Origin: Nocardioides sp.
GTDB taxonomy: Bacteria; Actinomycetota; Actinomycetes; Propionibacteriales; Nocardioidaceae
Direction: 5' to 3'
Assembly: GCA_003519585.1 (NCBI GenBank)
Contig: DOWL01000174.1
Coordinates: 6,450-20,321, forward strand
Length of the DNA: 13,872 nt
Below are positions 7,153 to 13,872 of this stretch, piece by piece; within the stretch, counting starts at the first letter, position 1; every line of letters starts with the position of its first letter. A program made the position numbers and the translations under genes. A model generated the notes under the pieces. That model had not been told where the DNA came from. It saw only the letters and a list, made by a program, of their open reading frames with translations, and did not search any database.

Positions 7153-8136
7153 GTGGCTGCCGGGAAGAGCGAACGACTGCTCAACCTGCTGATCATGTTG
7201 CTGGTCCAGCGGCACTACGTCGCCAAAGACCGGATACGGGAGATCCTCTACCCCGACTCGACCACTGAAGCGTTCGAGAAGATGTTCGAGCGCGACAAGG
7301 ACGAGTTGCGCAGCCTCGGCGTACCCATCGAAGTGGGCCAGATGGACGCGTTCTTCGACGACGAACCGGGCTACCGGATCCGGCCCGACGAGTTCGCGCT
7401 ACCCGACGTCAGCCTCACCGCCGACGAGGCCGCTGTCGTGGGCCTGGCCACGAAGGTCTGGCAGCACGCGCGGCTCGCGGAGGCGACCACGGAGGCGGTG
7501 CGCAAGCTCACCGCGCTGGGAGTCGACGTGGACCTGAGTGCTCTGGACATCGTCGAGCCCCGGCTCAGCGCCGACGAGCCGTCGTTCGACGTGTTCTGGG
7601 AAGCCACCCAGGAGCGCACACCGGTCGTCTTCGACTACGTGCGATCGGGTGACTCCGAGGTCCGCACCCGCCACCTCCAGCCGTGGGGCGTCGCCCGCTA
7701 TTCGGGCCGCTGGTACGTCGTCGGCTTCGACATCGACCGGCAGGCCGAGCGGATCTTCCGGCTCTCGCGCGTCCACGGCAGGGCTCGCAAGGAGGGCGGT
7801 CCGAGCTCGTATGAGATCCCGGCCGGGACCGACGTCAGCGAGGTGGCCCGCAGGCTCGCACCCGAGCCCTCGACCACCCGCGCCGAACTGCTGGTCCGCA
7901 AGGGAGCCGGACACACGCTGCGGAGGGGAGCCGATCTGGTCGAGGAGGGCGTTCCCGGACCGGACACCGACTCGACCTGGGATCGGCTGGTGCCCGAGCG
8001 TGGGTCGGTCGGCCTGGCCGACGAGGTGCTCGGCTACGGCGCGGACGTGTACGTCGAACAGCCGCCGGCGCTGCGCGAGCGCGTCGCACAGCGGCTGCGC
8101 GATGCGCTGGAAGTCGAACAGGGAGTCGAGGCGTGA
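7153..8136 (+). CDS. pafB: WYL-domain transcriptional regulator PafB
   Basis: PafB pairs with PafC. In mycobacteria the complex activates LexA-independent DNA-damage genes and is thought to sense single-stranded DNA through its WYL domains. The 327-residue protein starts with a winged-helix region (SERLLNLLIMLLVQRHYVAK...IREILYPDS, then FERDKDELRSLGVPIEV). The WYL core lies at about residues 155-220: TPVVFDYVRSGDSEVRTRHL, then WGVARYSGRWYVVGFDIDR, where the signature tripeptide appears as WYV, then ERIFRLSRV. A C-terminal WCX-type extension follows. The start GTG at 7153 keeps the full N-terminal helix. The stop overlaps the pafC GTG (GTGA at 8133-8136), so the two are translationally coupled and likely made in equal amounts. 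Confidence 0.93.
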   Translation: MAAGKSERLLNLLIMLLVQRHYVAKDRIREILYPDSTTEAFEKMFERDKDELRSLGVPIEVGQMDAFFDDEPGYRIRPDEFALPDVSLTADEAAVVGLATKVWQHARLAEATTEAVRKLTALGVDVDLSALDIVEPRLSADEPSFDVFWEATQERTPVVFDYVRSGDSEVRTRHLQPWGVARYSGRWYVVGFDIDRQAERIFRLSRVHGRARKEGGPSSYEIPAGTDVSEVARRLAPEPSTTRAELLVRKGAGHTLRRGADLVEEGVPGPDTDSTWDRLVPERGSVGLADEVLGYGADVYVEQPPALRERVAQRLRDALEVEQGVEA

Positions 8137-9179
8137 CCCCTCCGGCCAGCGCCAAGGATCAGGTGGCGCGGCTGCTGACCCTGGTGCCGTACCTCCACGC
8201 GCATGGTGAGGTGCGGGTCGACGAGGCCGCGCGAGCGCTGGGTGTCGCACCGGAGCAGCTGTTCCGCGACCTCAAGGTGCTGTTCATGTGCGGCCTGCCC
8301 GGTGGCTACCCGGACGACCTGATCGACGTCGACATCGACGCGCTGGAGGGGCCGGACGGCGTTCGCGCCGACGGCGTCATCAAGGTGTCGAACGCCGACT
8401 ACCTCGCCCGCCCCCTGCGGCTGAGTCCCACGGAGGCCTCCGCGGTGATCGTGGCGCTACGCGCTCTGCGCAACGGCGCCAAGGACGACACCCGGGAGGT
8501 GCTGGACCGGGCCCTGGCCAAGCTGGAGGCGGCGGCGGCCGAAGGCGGGGCCGCTGCTCGGATCGACCCGGCTCGGATCGACCCCGGCACCAACGCCGCC
8601 GACGCCGATCTCGCACTCCTGGCGAGCCGACTCCAGACCGCGGCCGACCGCGGTCGCCGGGTCCGGCTGTCCTACTACGTGCCCAGTCGTGACGAGCAGT
8701 CCGAGCGGGTGGTCGACCCCCGAGGTGTGGTCACCGCCCAAGGACACCTCTACCTCGACGCCTGGTGCCACAGCGCGGAGGCGCCACGGCTGTTCCGGCT
8801 CGACCGGATCGACCGGGACGAGGTGCTCGACGAGCCGGTCGAGACCCCGCAGGAAGGCCCCCGTGACCTGGGCGACGGCATCTTCAGCCAGTCCTCGGAC
8901 GTCACTGCGGTGACCATCCTGCTGGAGCCGGAAGCGCGCTGGATGACCTCGTACTACCCGGTCGAGGAAATCCGGGAGGTGGGTCAGGAACGGATGGAGG
9001 TCGTGCTGCTCGTCGCCGACGAGCGGTGGCTGACCCGGCTGATGCTGCGCCTGGCCCCGCATGCACGCGTCCTGTCACCCTCGGCGTACGCCGAGACGTT
9101 CCGGAGTGCCGCACAGCGGGCCCTCAGCCTGTATGGCGCGGAGACAGGTACTGTTGTAACGACTGCACCGACATTGTGA
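8133..9179 (+). CDS. pafC: WYL-domain transcriptional regulator PafC
   Basis: This is the second half of the PafBC regulator. The 348 residues have an N-terminal winged-helix region (DQVARLLTLVPYLHAHGEVR, then VDEAARALGVAPEQLFRDLK). A middle linker is rich in Ala and Asp. The WYL domain lies at about residues 175-240: RRVRLSYYVPSRDEQSERVV, then PRGVVTAQGHLYLDAWCHSA, where the tripeptide reads LYL, then RLFRLDRI. A C-terminal WCX-like domain ends the protein. Residues about 140-155 contain a small duplicated phrase (ARIDPARIDPG) encoded by a tandem repeat of GCTCGGATCGACCC. The GTG start overlaps the pafB stop, with GGGAG at 8121-8125 as a possible SD. tatA follows after 8 bp, so pafBC and tatAC may share a transcript. 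Confidence 0.93.
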   Translation: MTPPASAKDQVARLLTLVPYLHAHGEVRVDEAARALGVAPEQLFRDLKVLFMCGLPGGYPDDLIDVDIDALEGPDGVRADGVIKVSNADYLARPLRLSPTEASAVIVALRALRNGAKDDTREVLDRALAKLEAAAAEGGAAARIDPARIDPGTNAADADLALLASRLQTAADRGRRVRLSYYVPSRDEQSERVVDPRGVVTAQGHLYLDAWCHSAEAPRLFRLDRIDRDEVLDEPVETPQEGPRDLGDGIFSQSSDVTAVTILLEPEARWMTSYYPVEEIREVGQERMEVVLLVADERWLTRLMLRLAPHARVLSPSAYAETFRSAAQRALSLYGAETGTVVTTAPTL

Positions 9180-9187
9180 GGACACCC

Positions 9188-9490
9188 ATGACAGCGCCGT
9201 ACATCGCCAATCTCGGCCCCACCGAGCTGATCTTGATCGTCTTGGTGATCGTGCTGCTCTTCGGGGCTTCCAAGCTCCCCGAGTTGGCCCGTGGCAGCGG
9301 CCGGGCCCTGCGGATCTTCAAGGCCGAGACCAAGGGCCTGATGGACGACGACGATGACGACGACGACGCGACCAAGTCCACCAAGACTCAGGCCCAGTTG
9401 GAGCTCGAGGCCAAGCAGCGCGACCTCGCCCAGCGGCAGGCCGAACTCGACGCGGAGGCAGAGAAGCTCCAGCGGCCCGACACGGCCTGA
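9188..9490 (+). CDS. tatA: Twin-arginine translocase subunit TatA
   Basis: TatA assembles into the channel-forming part of the Tat pathway, which exports folded proteins with twin-Arg signal peptides. The 100-residue protein has a short periplasmic start, a transmembrane helix at about residues 11-26 (PTELILIVLVIVLLFG), the FGASKLPELARGSGRALRIF hinge plus amphipathic helix, and an acidic tail. The tail begins with eight aspartates in a row (residues 53-60) and ends in a charged, probably coiled-coil segment (QLELEAKQRDLAQRQAELDA). The ATG at 9188 is chosen over upstream in-frame codons because GAGGA at 9178-9182 lies 5 nt before it and the conserved sequence starts here. A TACTGT at 9149-9154 inside pafC could be an internal promoter. 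Confidence 0.95.
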   Translation: MTAPYIANLGPTELILIVLVIVLLFGASKLPELARGSGRALRIFKAETKGLMDDDDDDDDATKSTKTQAQLELEAKQRDLAQRQAELDAEAEKLQRPDTA

Positions 9491-9514
9491 CGTCACGACG
9501 ATTCTGCGGCACCG

Positions 9515-10354
9515 TTGATCAAGCGCCTCGCCGGGTTCCTCAGGGGGAGCCCGCAGCACCCTGTGGGCCCGGACGGCCGGATGGCGCTGTCCGATCACCT
9601 GCGCGAGTTGCGCGCCCGGATCATTCGGTCGACGCTGGTCGTCCTGCTCGCGTTCGTCATCGCGCTGTACTTCTACCAGGACCTCTACCAGCTGATCCTG
9701 GACCCCTACGAGCAGGCCAAGACCCAACTTCCTGAAGGCACCCAGAGTGAGGCGGTGCTCAATGGCGTCGCCGCCGGACTGACCTTCCAGCTCAAGCTCT
9801 GCGGCCTGGCCGCGCTGATCGGCTCCTCGCCGTACTGGCTCTACCAGATCTGGGCGTTCATCGTCCCGGGCCTCAACCCCAACGAGCGCAAGTGGACGCG
9901 CATCTTCGCCGCGATCGCCGGCCCCCTGTTCTTCGCGGGCGTCGCCATCGGCTACTACGTGCTGCCTAAGGCCCTCACGGTGCTCATCGGGTTCACGCCC
10001 GACGACGTGACCAACCTGGTCGAGTTCACGCAGTTCTTCTCGTTCATCAGCCGGATGCTGCTGATCTTCGGCATTGCTTTCGAGATCCCGCTGTTCGTGA
10101 TCATGCTCAACCTGGCCGGCGTCGTCTCCGGCAAGGCCCTCGGTCGCTATCGGCCCTGGATCATCATCGGCACCTTCGTCTTCGCCGCGGTCGGGACACC
10201 CTCGACCGACCCGTTCTCGATGCTGTTCCTGGCCGTCCCGATGCTGATCCTCTTCTTCGCCGCCGAGATCATCGCGCGGATGGTCGATCGGGCCCGGGGC
10301 AAGGGCGAGCACTCGACCGACCAGTGGGACGACGACGAGGTCTCGACCCTGTGA
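9515..10354 (+). CDS. tatC: Twin-arginine translocase subunit TatC
   Basis: TatC is the integral membrane receptor that binds twin-Arg signal peptides and recruits TatA. The 279 residues contain DGRMALSDHLRELRARIIRS, the conserved N-terminal cytoplasmic motif, followed by six predicted membrane helices. These include SSPYWLYQIWAFIVPGLNPN in the central region and paired helices near the end (IIIGTFVFAAVGTPSTDPFS, then MLFLAVPMLILFFAAEIIAR). The start codon is most likely TTG 9515, which keeps the short extension seen before GRMPL/HLRELR in related actinobacteria. ATG 9581 is in frame but would begin right at MALSDH and cut that extension. The stop overlaps the next gene's GTG (GTGA at 10351-10354). 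Confidence 0.94.
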   Translation: MIKRLAGFLRGSPQHPVGPDGRMALSDHLRELRARIIRSTLVVLLAFVIALYFYQDLYQLILDPYEQAKTQLPEGTQSEAVLNGVAAGLTFQLKLCGLAALIGSSPYWLYQIWAFIVPGLNPNERKWTRIFAAIAGPLFFAGVAIGYYVLPKALTVLIGFTPDDVTNLVEFTQFFSFISRMLLIFGIAFEIPLFVIMLNLAGVVSGKALGRYRPWIIIGTFVFAAVGTPSTDPFSMLFLAVPMLILFFAAEIIARMVDRARGKGEHSTDQWDDDEVSTL

Positions 10355-10725
10355 CCGAGCTCGACCCGTTCGACCTGCCCGACTGGGTGGGTGAGAACGA
10401 CGTCACCTGGACCAGCGAGCGCGGCCTCAGTGGTCACCTGGTGGCCGGCACGCTCACCGCAGAGTCCGGTGCCCGGCTCGGCTGCGACCTCCTGGCCGTC
10501 GACCAGGCCTACCCAGCGTCGGTCCTCGACGAGGCGACGCGCACCCATGTGCACCAGACTTGGCGACACGGTCAGGTTCTGCTCATCACCCGCGACGGCC
10601 GGGCCACCGTGGCCGCGCCGGGGACGTCCTGGTCGGCCGACTCCGTCCTCGAGGTGTTCACGCGGGTGGCGCGAGCTGTCGGCGCAGACCCCGCGCGCTG
10701 GTCGGTGCGTCTCGGGTTGAGTTGA
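10351..10725 (+). CDS. Conserved-looking small protein coupled to tatC, function unknown
   Basis: This predicted 124-residue soluble protein starts at a GTG that overlaps the tatC stop. A GAGG at 10337-10340 may serve as its SD. It has an acidic, Trp-containing N-terminus (ELDPFDLPDWVGENDVTWTS) and a mixed alpha/beta central part (LSGHLVAGTL, LGCDLLAVDQAYP, QVLLITRDGRATVAAPGTSW). It ends with an amphipathic helix (SVLEVFTRVARAVGADP). There is no signal peptide, membrane helix or recognised catalytic motif. The codon usage is like that of its neighbours and the overlap is a strong sign of a real, co-expressed gene. I do not recognise the family. An accessory role in Tat function is a guess from position only. 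Confidence 0.7.
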   Translation: MTELDPFDLPDWVGENDVTWTSERGLSGHLVAGTLTAESGARLGCDLLAVDQAYPASVLDEATRTHVHQTWRHGQVLLITRDGRATVAAPGTSWSADSVLEVFTRVARAVGADPARWSVRLGLS

Positions 10726-10762
10726 AGTGGTCTAGACAGACGCTCACCAGGACGGTCAAACA

Positions 10763-10780
10763 CCCTTGTCGAGACGAGGG
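10763..10780. other. Imperfect palindrome upstream of the substrate-binding protein gene
   Basis: CCCTTGTC at 10763-10770 and GACGAGGG at 10773-10780 pair over 8 positions (one G-T wobble) around a 2-nt centre. A perfect 8-bp palindrome, GTCTAGAC, lies at 10730-10737. Both are in the 109-bp gap between the small gene after tatC and the lipoprotein gene. Their form suits a dimeric regulator's operator better than a terminator, since no T-run follows. No clear promoter pair was found. Confidence 0.35.
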
Positions 10781-10834
10781 ATTTCCGCTGACGATGGCGT
10801 TGGACATGGGGACCGGTCAAGCAATGGCGGGTCG

Positions 10835-12616
10835 ATGGACACACGGAGGCTGGCAGGTTTCATCGGCGTGGCGACGCTGCTCGTCCTCAGCGCGTGTGGG
10901 GGTGGTGACGATCGCAGCGAGGGCGACCCGGACGCGTCGGGGAGCCTCGACACGGCCAACCTGGCCAACACCGGGTCACGCCAGGACCCGGACCGCGAGG
11001 GGCCGAAGACGATCGAGGGCGCTGAGGAGGGCGGCACCGTCACGGTCTTGACCTCGATGGGCCTGCGCGGCTCGATCGACCCGACCGACAACTATGCGAC
11101 GGACACGATCACGCTGATGGCCGCGCTGGTGACCCGGCAGTTGACGCAGTACTCCTACGATCCGGACAGCGGGCAGATGGTGTTGGTGCCGGATCTGGCC
11201 ACCGACCTGGGCACGCCGAACGACGACTACACGGAGTGGGCATTCACGCTTCGAGACGGTGTGAGGTGGGAGAGCGGCGACCCGGTGACCGCCGACGAGG
11301 TCGCCTTCGGCATCGAGCGGTCGATGGACGCGCAGACGTTCTCCGAAGGTCCGGGGCTCTTGTACAGCACGCACTTCTTCCTCGGCGGCGAGGAGTACGG
11401 CGGCCCGTACTCCGACCCCGACGGAGATCAGCAGGCGGTCTCGGTCGACGGCGACACGATCACCGTCAAGATGGCCAGGCCGTTCCCAGACTTCCCCTAC
11501 TACGCAGCGATGCCGGCGATGGGTCCGATTCCGACCGACCCGGCGATCAACGACCCGGCGAAGTACGCCCAGCACCCGCTCTCGACAGGCCCCTACAAGA
11601 TCGATCAATACACCCTCGGCCAGTCGCTCGTCCTGGTCCGCAACGACCAGTGGGACCCCGAGACCGATCCGGCTCGCACGGCCTACCCCGACTCCTATGT
11701 GTTCAAGTCCGGCCAGCTGCCTGAACAGATCGACCAACTGCTGCTCGCCGACTCCGGTGACGCCAAGACCACCATCAGCTACGACGATGTCCTGGCCCAG
11801 GACTACCAGAAGATGGACGAGACCGGCCGCCTGGTCACCGGAGGCAAGCCCTGCACGTCGTACTTCGCGGTGGACCAGCGCGCAGTGCCGGACTCGTCCA
11901 TCGCCGAAGCGCTGACCTGGGCGCTGCCGTACGACGATCTGATCGTGGGCACCGGGCTGATCCCGGGGGTCAACGCGATCCCCGCAGAGAACCTGATGCC
12001 GCCGGGGATCCCGGGCCGGGAGGAGTACAACCCGGTCGAGGGTCACGGCCCGTTCGAGACCGACCCCGAGAAGGCGAAGCAGATCCTGGCCGATAGCGGC
12101 AACGAAGGCTTCGAGATCAAATTCTTGTTCGCGCCGGATATCCCGCCCCTCGTGGCGACCAAGGACGTGCTCGTGAAAGGGCTGGAGGCCGCTGGATTCA
12201 CGGTCACCCCGATTGCGGCGGCCTCGGACGACTTTGCGGCGCAACGCCTGGACGTGAACAACGAAGTCAACCTGCGCCCGTTCGGCAGCTGCTCGGACTG
12301 GCCCTCGGGCTCGACGTGGATCCCGATCGTGTTCGGCTCCACCGATCTCGACACTGTGGGCTTCGGCTACAACTTCTCAGCGTTCAGCAACCCCGACGTC
12401 GACGCCAGAATCGAGGAGATCTCCACGCTCCCGGTGGAGGATCAGCCACAGGCCTGGAACGACCTCGAGCAGGAAATCATGACGACCTATCTGCCCGTGG
12501 TCCCGGGGTGGTACGGCGGGGCCGCGCAGATGCGCGGCTCGCAGATCGAGGGGTTCAACATCGACACCGCCCAGGGCAGGCCGACCTACCGCGACATCTG
12601 GATCAACTCCGACTGA
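10835..12616 (+). CDS. ABC-type peptide/solute-binding lipoprotein (SBP family 5)
   Basis: This is a predicted surface lipoprotein that binds oligopeptides or similar solutes for an ABC importer. The ATG at 10835 begins a good lipoprotein signal (MDTRRLAGFIGVATLLVLSA then Cys21, lipobox LSAC) and gives 593 residues. Upstream in-frame ATGs would add a polar leader and are rejected. Family hallmarks are VPDLATDLG, then WAFTLRDGVRWESGDPVTAD, EVAFGIERSMD, HPLSTGPYKI and a C-terminal LEQEIMTTYLPVVPGWYGGA. After the signal comes a Gly/Asp-rich linker. No permease or ATPase gene lies in the window, so it is an orphan binding protein here. Its specificity (peptide, nickel or other) cannot be read from the sequence. 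Confidence 0.9.
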   Translation: MDTRRLAGFIGVATLLVLSACGGGDDRSEGDPDASGSLDTANLANTGSRQDPDREGPKTIEGAEEGGTVTVLTSMGLRGSIDPTDNYATDTITLMAALVTRQLTQYSYDPDSGQMVLVPDLATDLGTPNDDYTEWAFTLRDGVRWESGDPVTADEVAFGIERSMDAQTFSEGPGLLYSTHFFLGGEEYGGPYSDPDGDQQAVSVDGDTITVKMARPFPDFPYYAAMPAMGPIPTDPAINDPAKYAQHPLSTGPYKIDQYTLGQSLVLVRNDQWDPETDPARTAYPDSYVFKSGQLPEQIDQLLLADSGDAKTTISYDDVLAQDYQKMDETGRLVTGGKPCTSYFAVDQRAVPDSSIAEALTWALPYDDLIVGTGLIPGVNAIPAENLMPPGIPGREEYNPVEGHGPFETDPEKAKQILADSGNEGFEIKFLFAPDIPPLVATKDVLVKGLEAAGFTVTPIAAASDDFAAQRLDVNNEVNLRPFGSCSDWPSGSTWIPIVFGSTDLDTVGFGYNFSAFSNPDVDARIEEISTLPVEDQPQAWNDLEQEIMTTYLPVVPGWYGGAAQMRGSQIEGFNIDTAQGRPTYRDIWINSD

Positions 12617-12672
12617 GCAAGGCGGAGCACAGTGCCCCGGCTCGGTGCCGCCACGATCCCGGGCGTTCCCTC

Positions 12673-12684
12673 TAGTCTCGCCCC
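12673..12684 (+). promoter_or_regulatory. Lipid kinase promoter -10 box, predicted leaderless start
   Basis: TAGTCT at 12673-12678 is followed by 6 nt before GTG 12685. No SD is visible. The position is the same as in front of dop, pup and pafA. Confidence 0.5.
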
Positions 12685-13557
12685 GTGGCCCGCGAGATCG
12701 CCCTGCTGACGAACCCGACGGCGGGCAAGGGCAAGGGAGCCAAGGCCCGGGTGGCGGCCCTGGAGCGGCTTCGGGGCGCCGGGCTGACCGTGCGCGACCT
12801 CAGTGGGCAGGACGCCGACGAGGCGCTGGACCTGGCCAGGACCGCACTGGCCGAAGGGGCCGAGGCGCTGGTGGTGGTCGGCGGGGACGGCATGGTCCAT
12901 CTCGGAGTCCAGGCCGTGGCCGGCACCGGCACGCCGCTGGGGATCATCCCCGCCGGCACCGGCAACGACGTGGCGCGCTACTTCGATCTTCCGCGTAAGG
13001 ATCCGGGCGCCGCTGCCGACCGGGTCGTGGCCGGCGAGACCCGCGTGGTCGACCTGGCCCGGTCCGGCAGCCGGTACTTCGCCACCGTGCTGGCCGCCGG
13101 CTTCGACGCGCTCGTCAATGAACGCGCCAATCGGATGACCTGGCCGCGCGGGCAGATGCGCTACAACCTCGCCACCCTGGCCGAGCTGCGGGTCTTCAAG
13201 CCGCTGCACTACACCCTCGACCTCGACGGTCAGCAGAAGTCCCTGGAAGCCATGCTGGTCGCGGTCGGCAACGGCCCCAGCTTCGGCGGCGGGTTGCGGA
13301 TCACCGAGGGTGCCGTGCTCGACGACGGGCTGCTCGACGTCGTGATCATCAAGCCGATGAGCCGCGGCGGGCTGGTGCGGACCTATCCGAAGCTCTTCAA
13401 CGGCACCCACGTCACTCACCCGCAGTACGAACACCACCGGGTGCGCTCCGTGACCGTGGCGAGTCCTGGCATCACGACGTACGCCGATGGCGAGCGCTTC
13501 GGGGCGCTCCCGCTGACCGTTGAGAGCGCCCCGGGAGCCTTGACGGTCTACACATAG
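12685..13557 (+). CDS. Diacylglycerol kinase family lipid kinase
   Basis: This is a predicted cytoplasmic enzyme that phosphorylates a lipid such as diacylglycerol with ATP, feeding phospholipid recycling. The 290 residues start with ALLTNPTAGKGKG, the family's first glycine-rich motif. VVVGGDGMVH (GGDG at 66-69) and GIIPAGTGNDVARYF (about 87-100) form the nucleotide-binding site. The C-terminal lobe has the typical GNGPSFGGGLRITEGAVLDD and LLDVVIIKPM, and ends with TTYADGERFGALPLTVESAP. The residue after GGDG is Met where Thr is more usual. The GTG start at 12685 is supported by a -10 box and by conserved sequence beginning at residue 5. It is transcribed towards the helicase gene, 35 bp away. 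Confidence 0.92.
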   Translation: MAREIALLTNPTAGKGKGAKARVAALERLRGAGLTVRDLSGQDADEALDLARTALAEGAEALVVVGGDGMVHLGVQAVAGTGTPLGIIPAGTGNDVARYFDLPRKDPGAAADRVVAGETRVVDLARSGSRYFATVLAAGFDALVNERANRMTWPRGQMRYNLATLAELRVFKPLHYTLDLDGQQKSLEAMLVAVGNGPSFGGGLRITEGAVLDDGLLDVVIIKPMSRGGLVRTYPKLFNGTHVTHPQYEHHRVRSVTVASPGITTYADGERFGALPLTVESAPGALTVYT

Positions 13558-13580
13558 CCGAAGTCGATAGCCATGGTCCG

Positions 13581-13592
13581 TAGGCTGGGGAA
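13581..13592 (+). promoter_or_regulatory. helY promoter -10 box, predicted leaderless start
   Basis: TAGGCT at 13581-13586 is followed by 6 nt before GTG 13593. A GGGGA lies in those 6 nt and is too close to the start to act as an SD. Confidence 0.5.
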
Positions 13593-13872
13593 GTGAGCAC
13601 CGACGAACTCTCCCCGTCGGAGCGGTACGCAGCGCACCGACGGCACAAGGACCACCCGGTGGTCCGCGACTTCAGCGCCCTCTACGACTTCCCGCTCGAC
13701 GACTTCCAGTTGCGCGCCTGCCGCGAGATCGAGGAGGGGCGCGGCGTGCTGGTCGCGGCGCCGACGGGATCGGGCAAGACCGTCGTGGGCGAGTTCGCAA
13801 TCCATCTCGCGCTGACCACCGGACGCAAGTGCTTCTACACGACCCCGATCAAGGCGCTCAGCAACCAGAAGT
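13593..13872 (+). CDS. helY: HelY-like DEAD/DEAH-box ATP-dependent helicase, N-terminal part only
   Basis: This is the first 93 codons of a Ski2-type superfamily 2 helicase that runs off the window edge. FPLDDFQLRACREIEEGRGV is the Q-type motif that contacts adenine. VAAPTGSGKT (about residues 54-63) is Walker A. TTPIKALSNQK (83-93) is motif Ia, and this wording is typical of HelY and Ski2/Mtr4 relatives. In M. tuberculosis, helY lies next to tatC in the same cluster, which supports the name. Here two genes, the lipoprotein and the lipid kinase, plus a small unknown, separate them. The GTG start leaves a short polar leader before the helicase core. The remaining domains cannot be seen. Confidence 0.9.
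   Translation, partial: MSTDELSPSERYAAHRRHKDHPVVRDFSALYDFPLDDFQLRACREIEEGRGVLVAAPTGSGKTVVGEFAIHLALTTGRKCFYTTPIKALSNQK

Noticed and set aside
9026..9187. Longer TatA with a 54-residue N-terminal extension
   Set aside because: The extension overlaps pafC, has a composition typical of an out-of-frame reading, and the internal ATG at 9188 has a good SD and fits the family start.
10766..10834. Longer start for the substrate-binding lipoprotein
   Set aside because: It would put 23 polar residues before the signal peptide and bury the n-region. The ATG at 10835 gives a normal lipoprotein signal.

Overview
The window is high-GC DNA from an actinobacterium. It carries the Pup-proteasome locus in the order conserved across that phylum: proteasomal ATPase (arc/mpa), dop, pup, prcB, prcA, pafA, an FKBP lipoprotein, pafB, pafC, tatA, tatC and helY. 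Frequent GTG starts, extreme third-position GC and the extra gene set suggest a Nocardioides-like member of the Propionibacteriales. That family placement is an inference from memory; no database search was run. All credible genes lie on the + strand.

Layout. Positions 1-388 hold the 3' end of the ATPase that unfolds pupylated proteins. Two very small single-pass membrane proteins follow (404-794), then dop (821-2329). An intergenic region (2330-2516) holds copy A of a structured repeat and the pup promoter. The core operon pup-prcB-prcA (2517-4494) is joined by 4-bp GTGA and ATGA overlaps. pafA (4540-5901) encodes the Pup ligase. The next intergenic region (5902-6107) holds copy B of the repeat in inverted orientation. 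A tandem-FKBP lipoprotein gene follows (6108-7082). pafB and pafC (7153-9179) encode the WYL-domain DNA-damage regulator. tatA, tatC and a coupled small unknown gene follow (9188-10725). A solitary oligopeptide-type substrate-binding lipoprotein (10835-12616), a diacylglycerol-kinase-family lipid kinase (12685-13557) and the 5' end of a HelY-like helicase (13593 onward) finish the window.

How the genes work together. Dop deamidates the C-terminal Gln of Pup and also removes Pup from substrates. PafA ligates Pup to lysines of target proteins. The ATPase, whose C-terminus is GQYL, docks on the PrcA ring and feeds targets to the PrcB Thr protease chamber. PafBC is known in mycobacteria as a transcriptional activator of the DNA-damage response. 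TatA and TatC export folded proteins.

The parts most worth a second look are not the textbook genes. (1) Two roughly 160-bp inverted copies of an intergenic element have stem-loops whose loops are conserved while their paired arms differ, which is covariation. (2) A recurring TANNNT box lies exactly 6 nt (once 7 nt) before the start codon of six genes, predicting leaderless mRNAs across the locus; three of these share TAGGGTT. (3) Two adjacent small membrane proteins sit between the ATPase and dop. (4) PrcA has an unusually long proline-rich tail. (5) An orphan solute-binding lipoprotein interrupts otherwise conserved synteny. No wholly new multi-gene system is evident.
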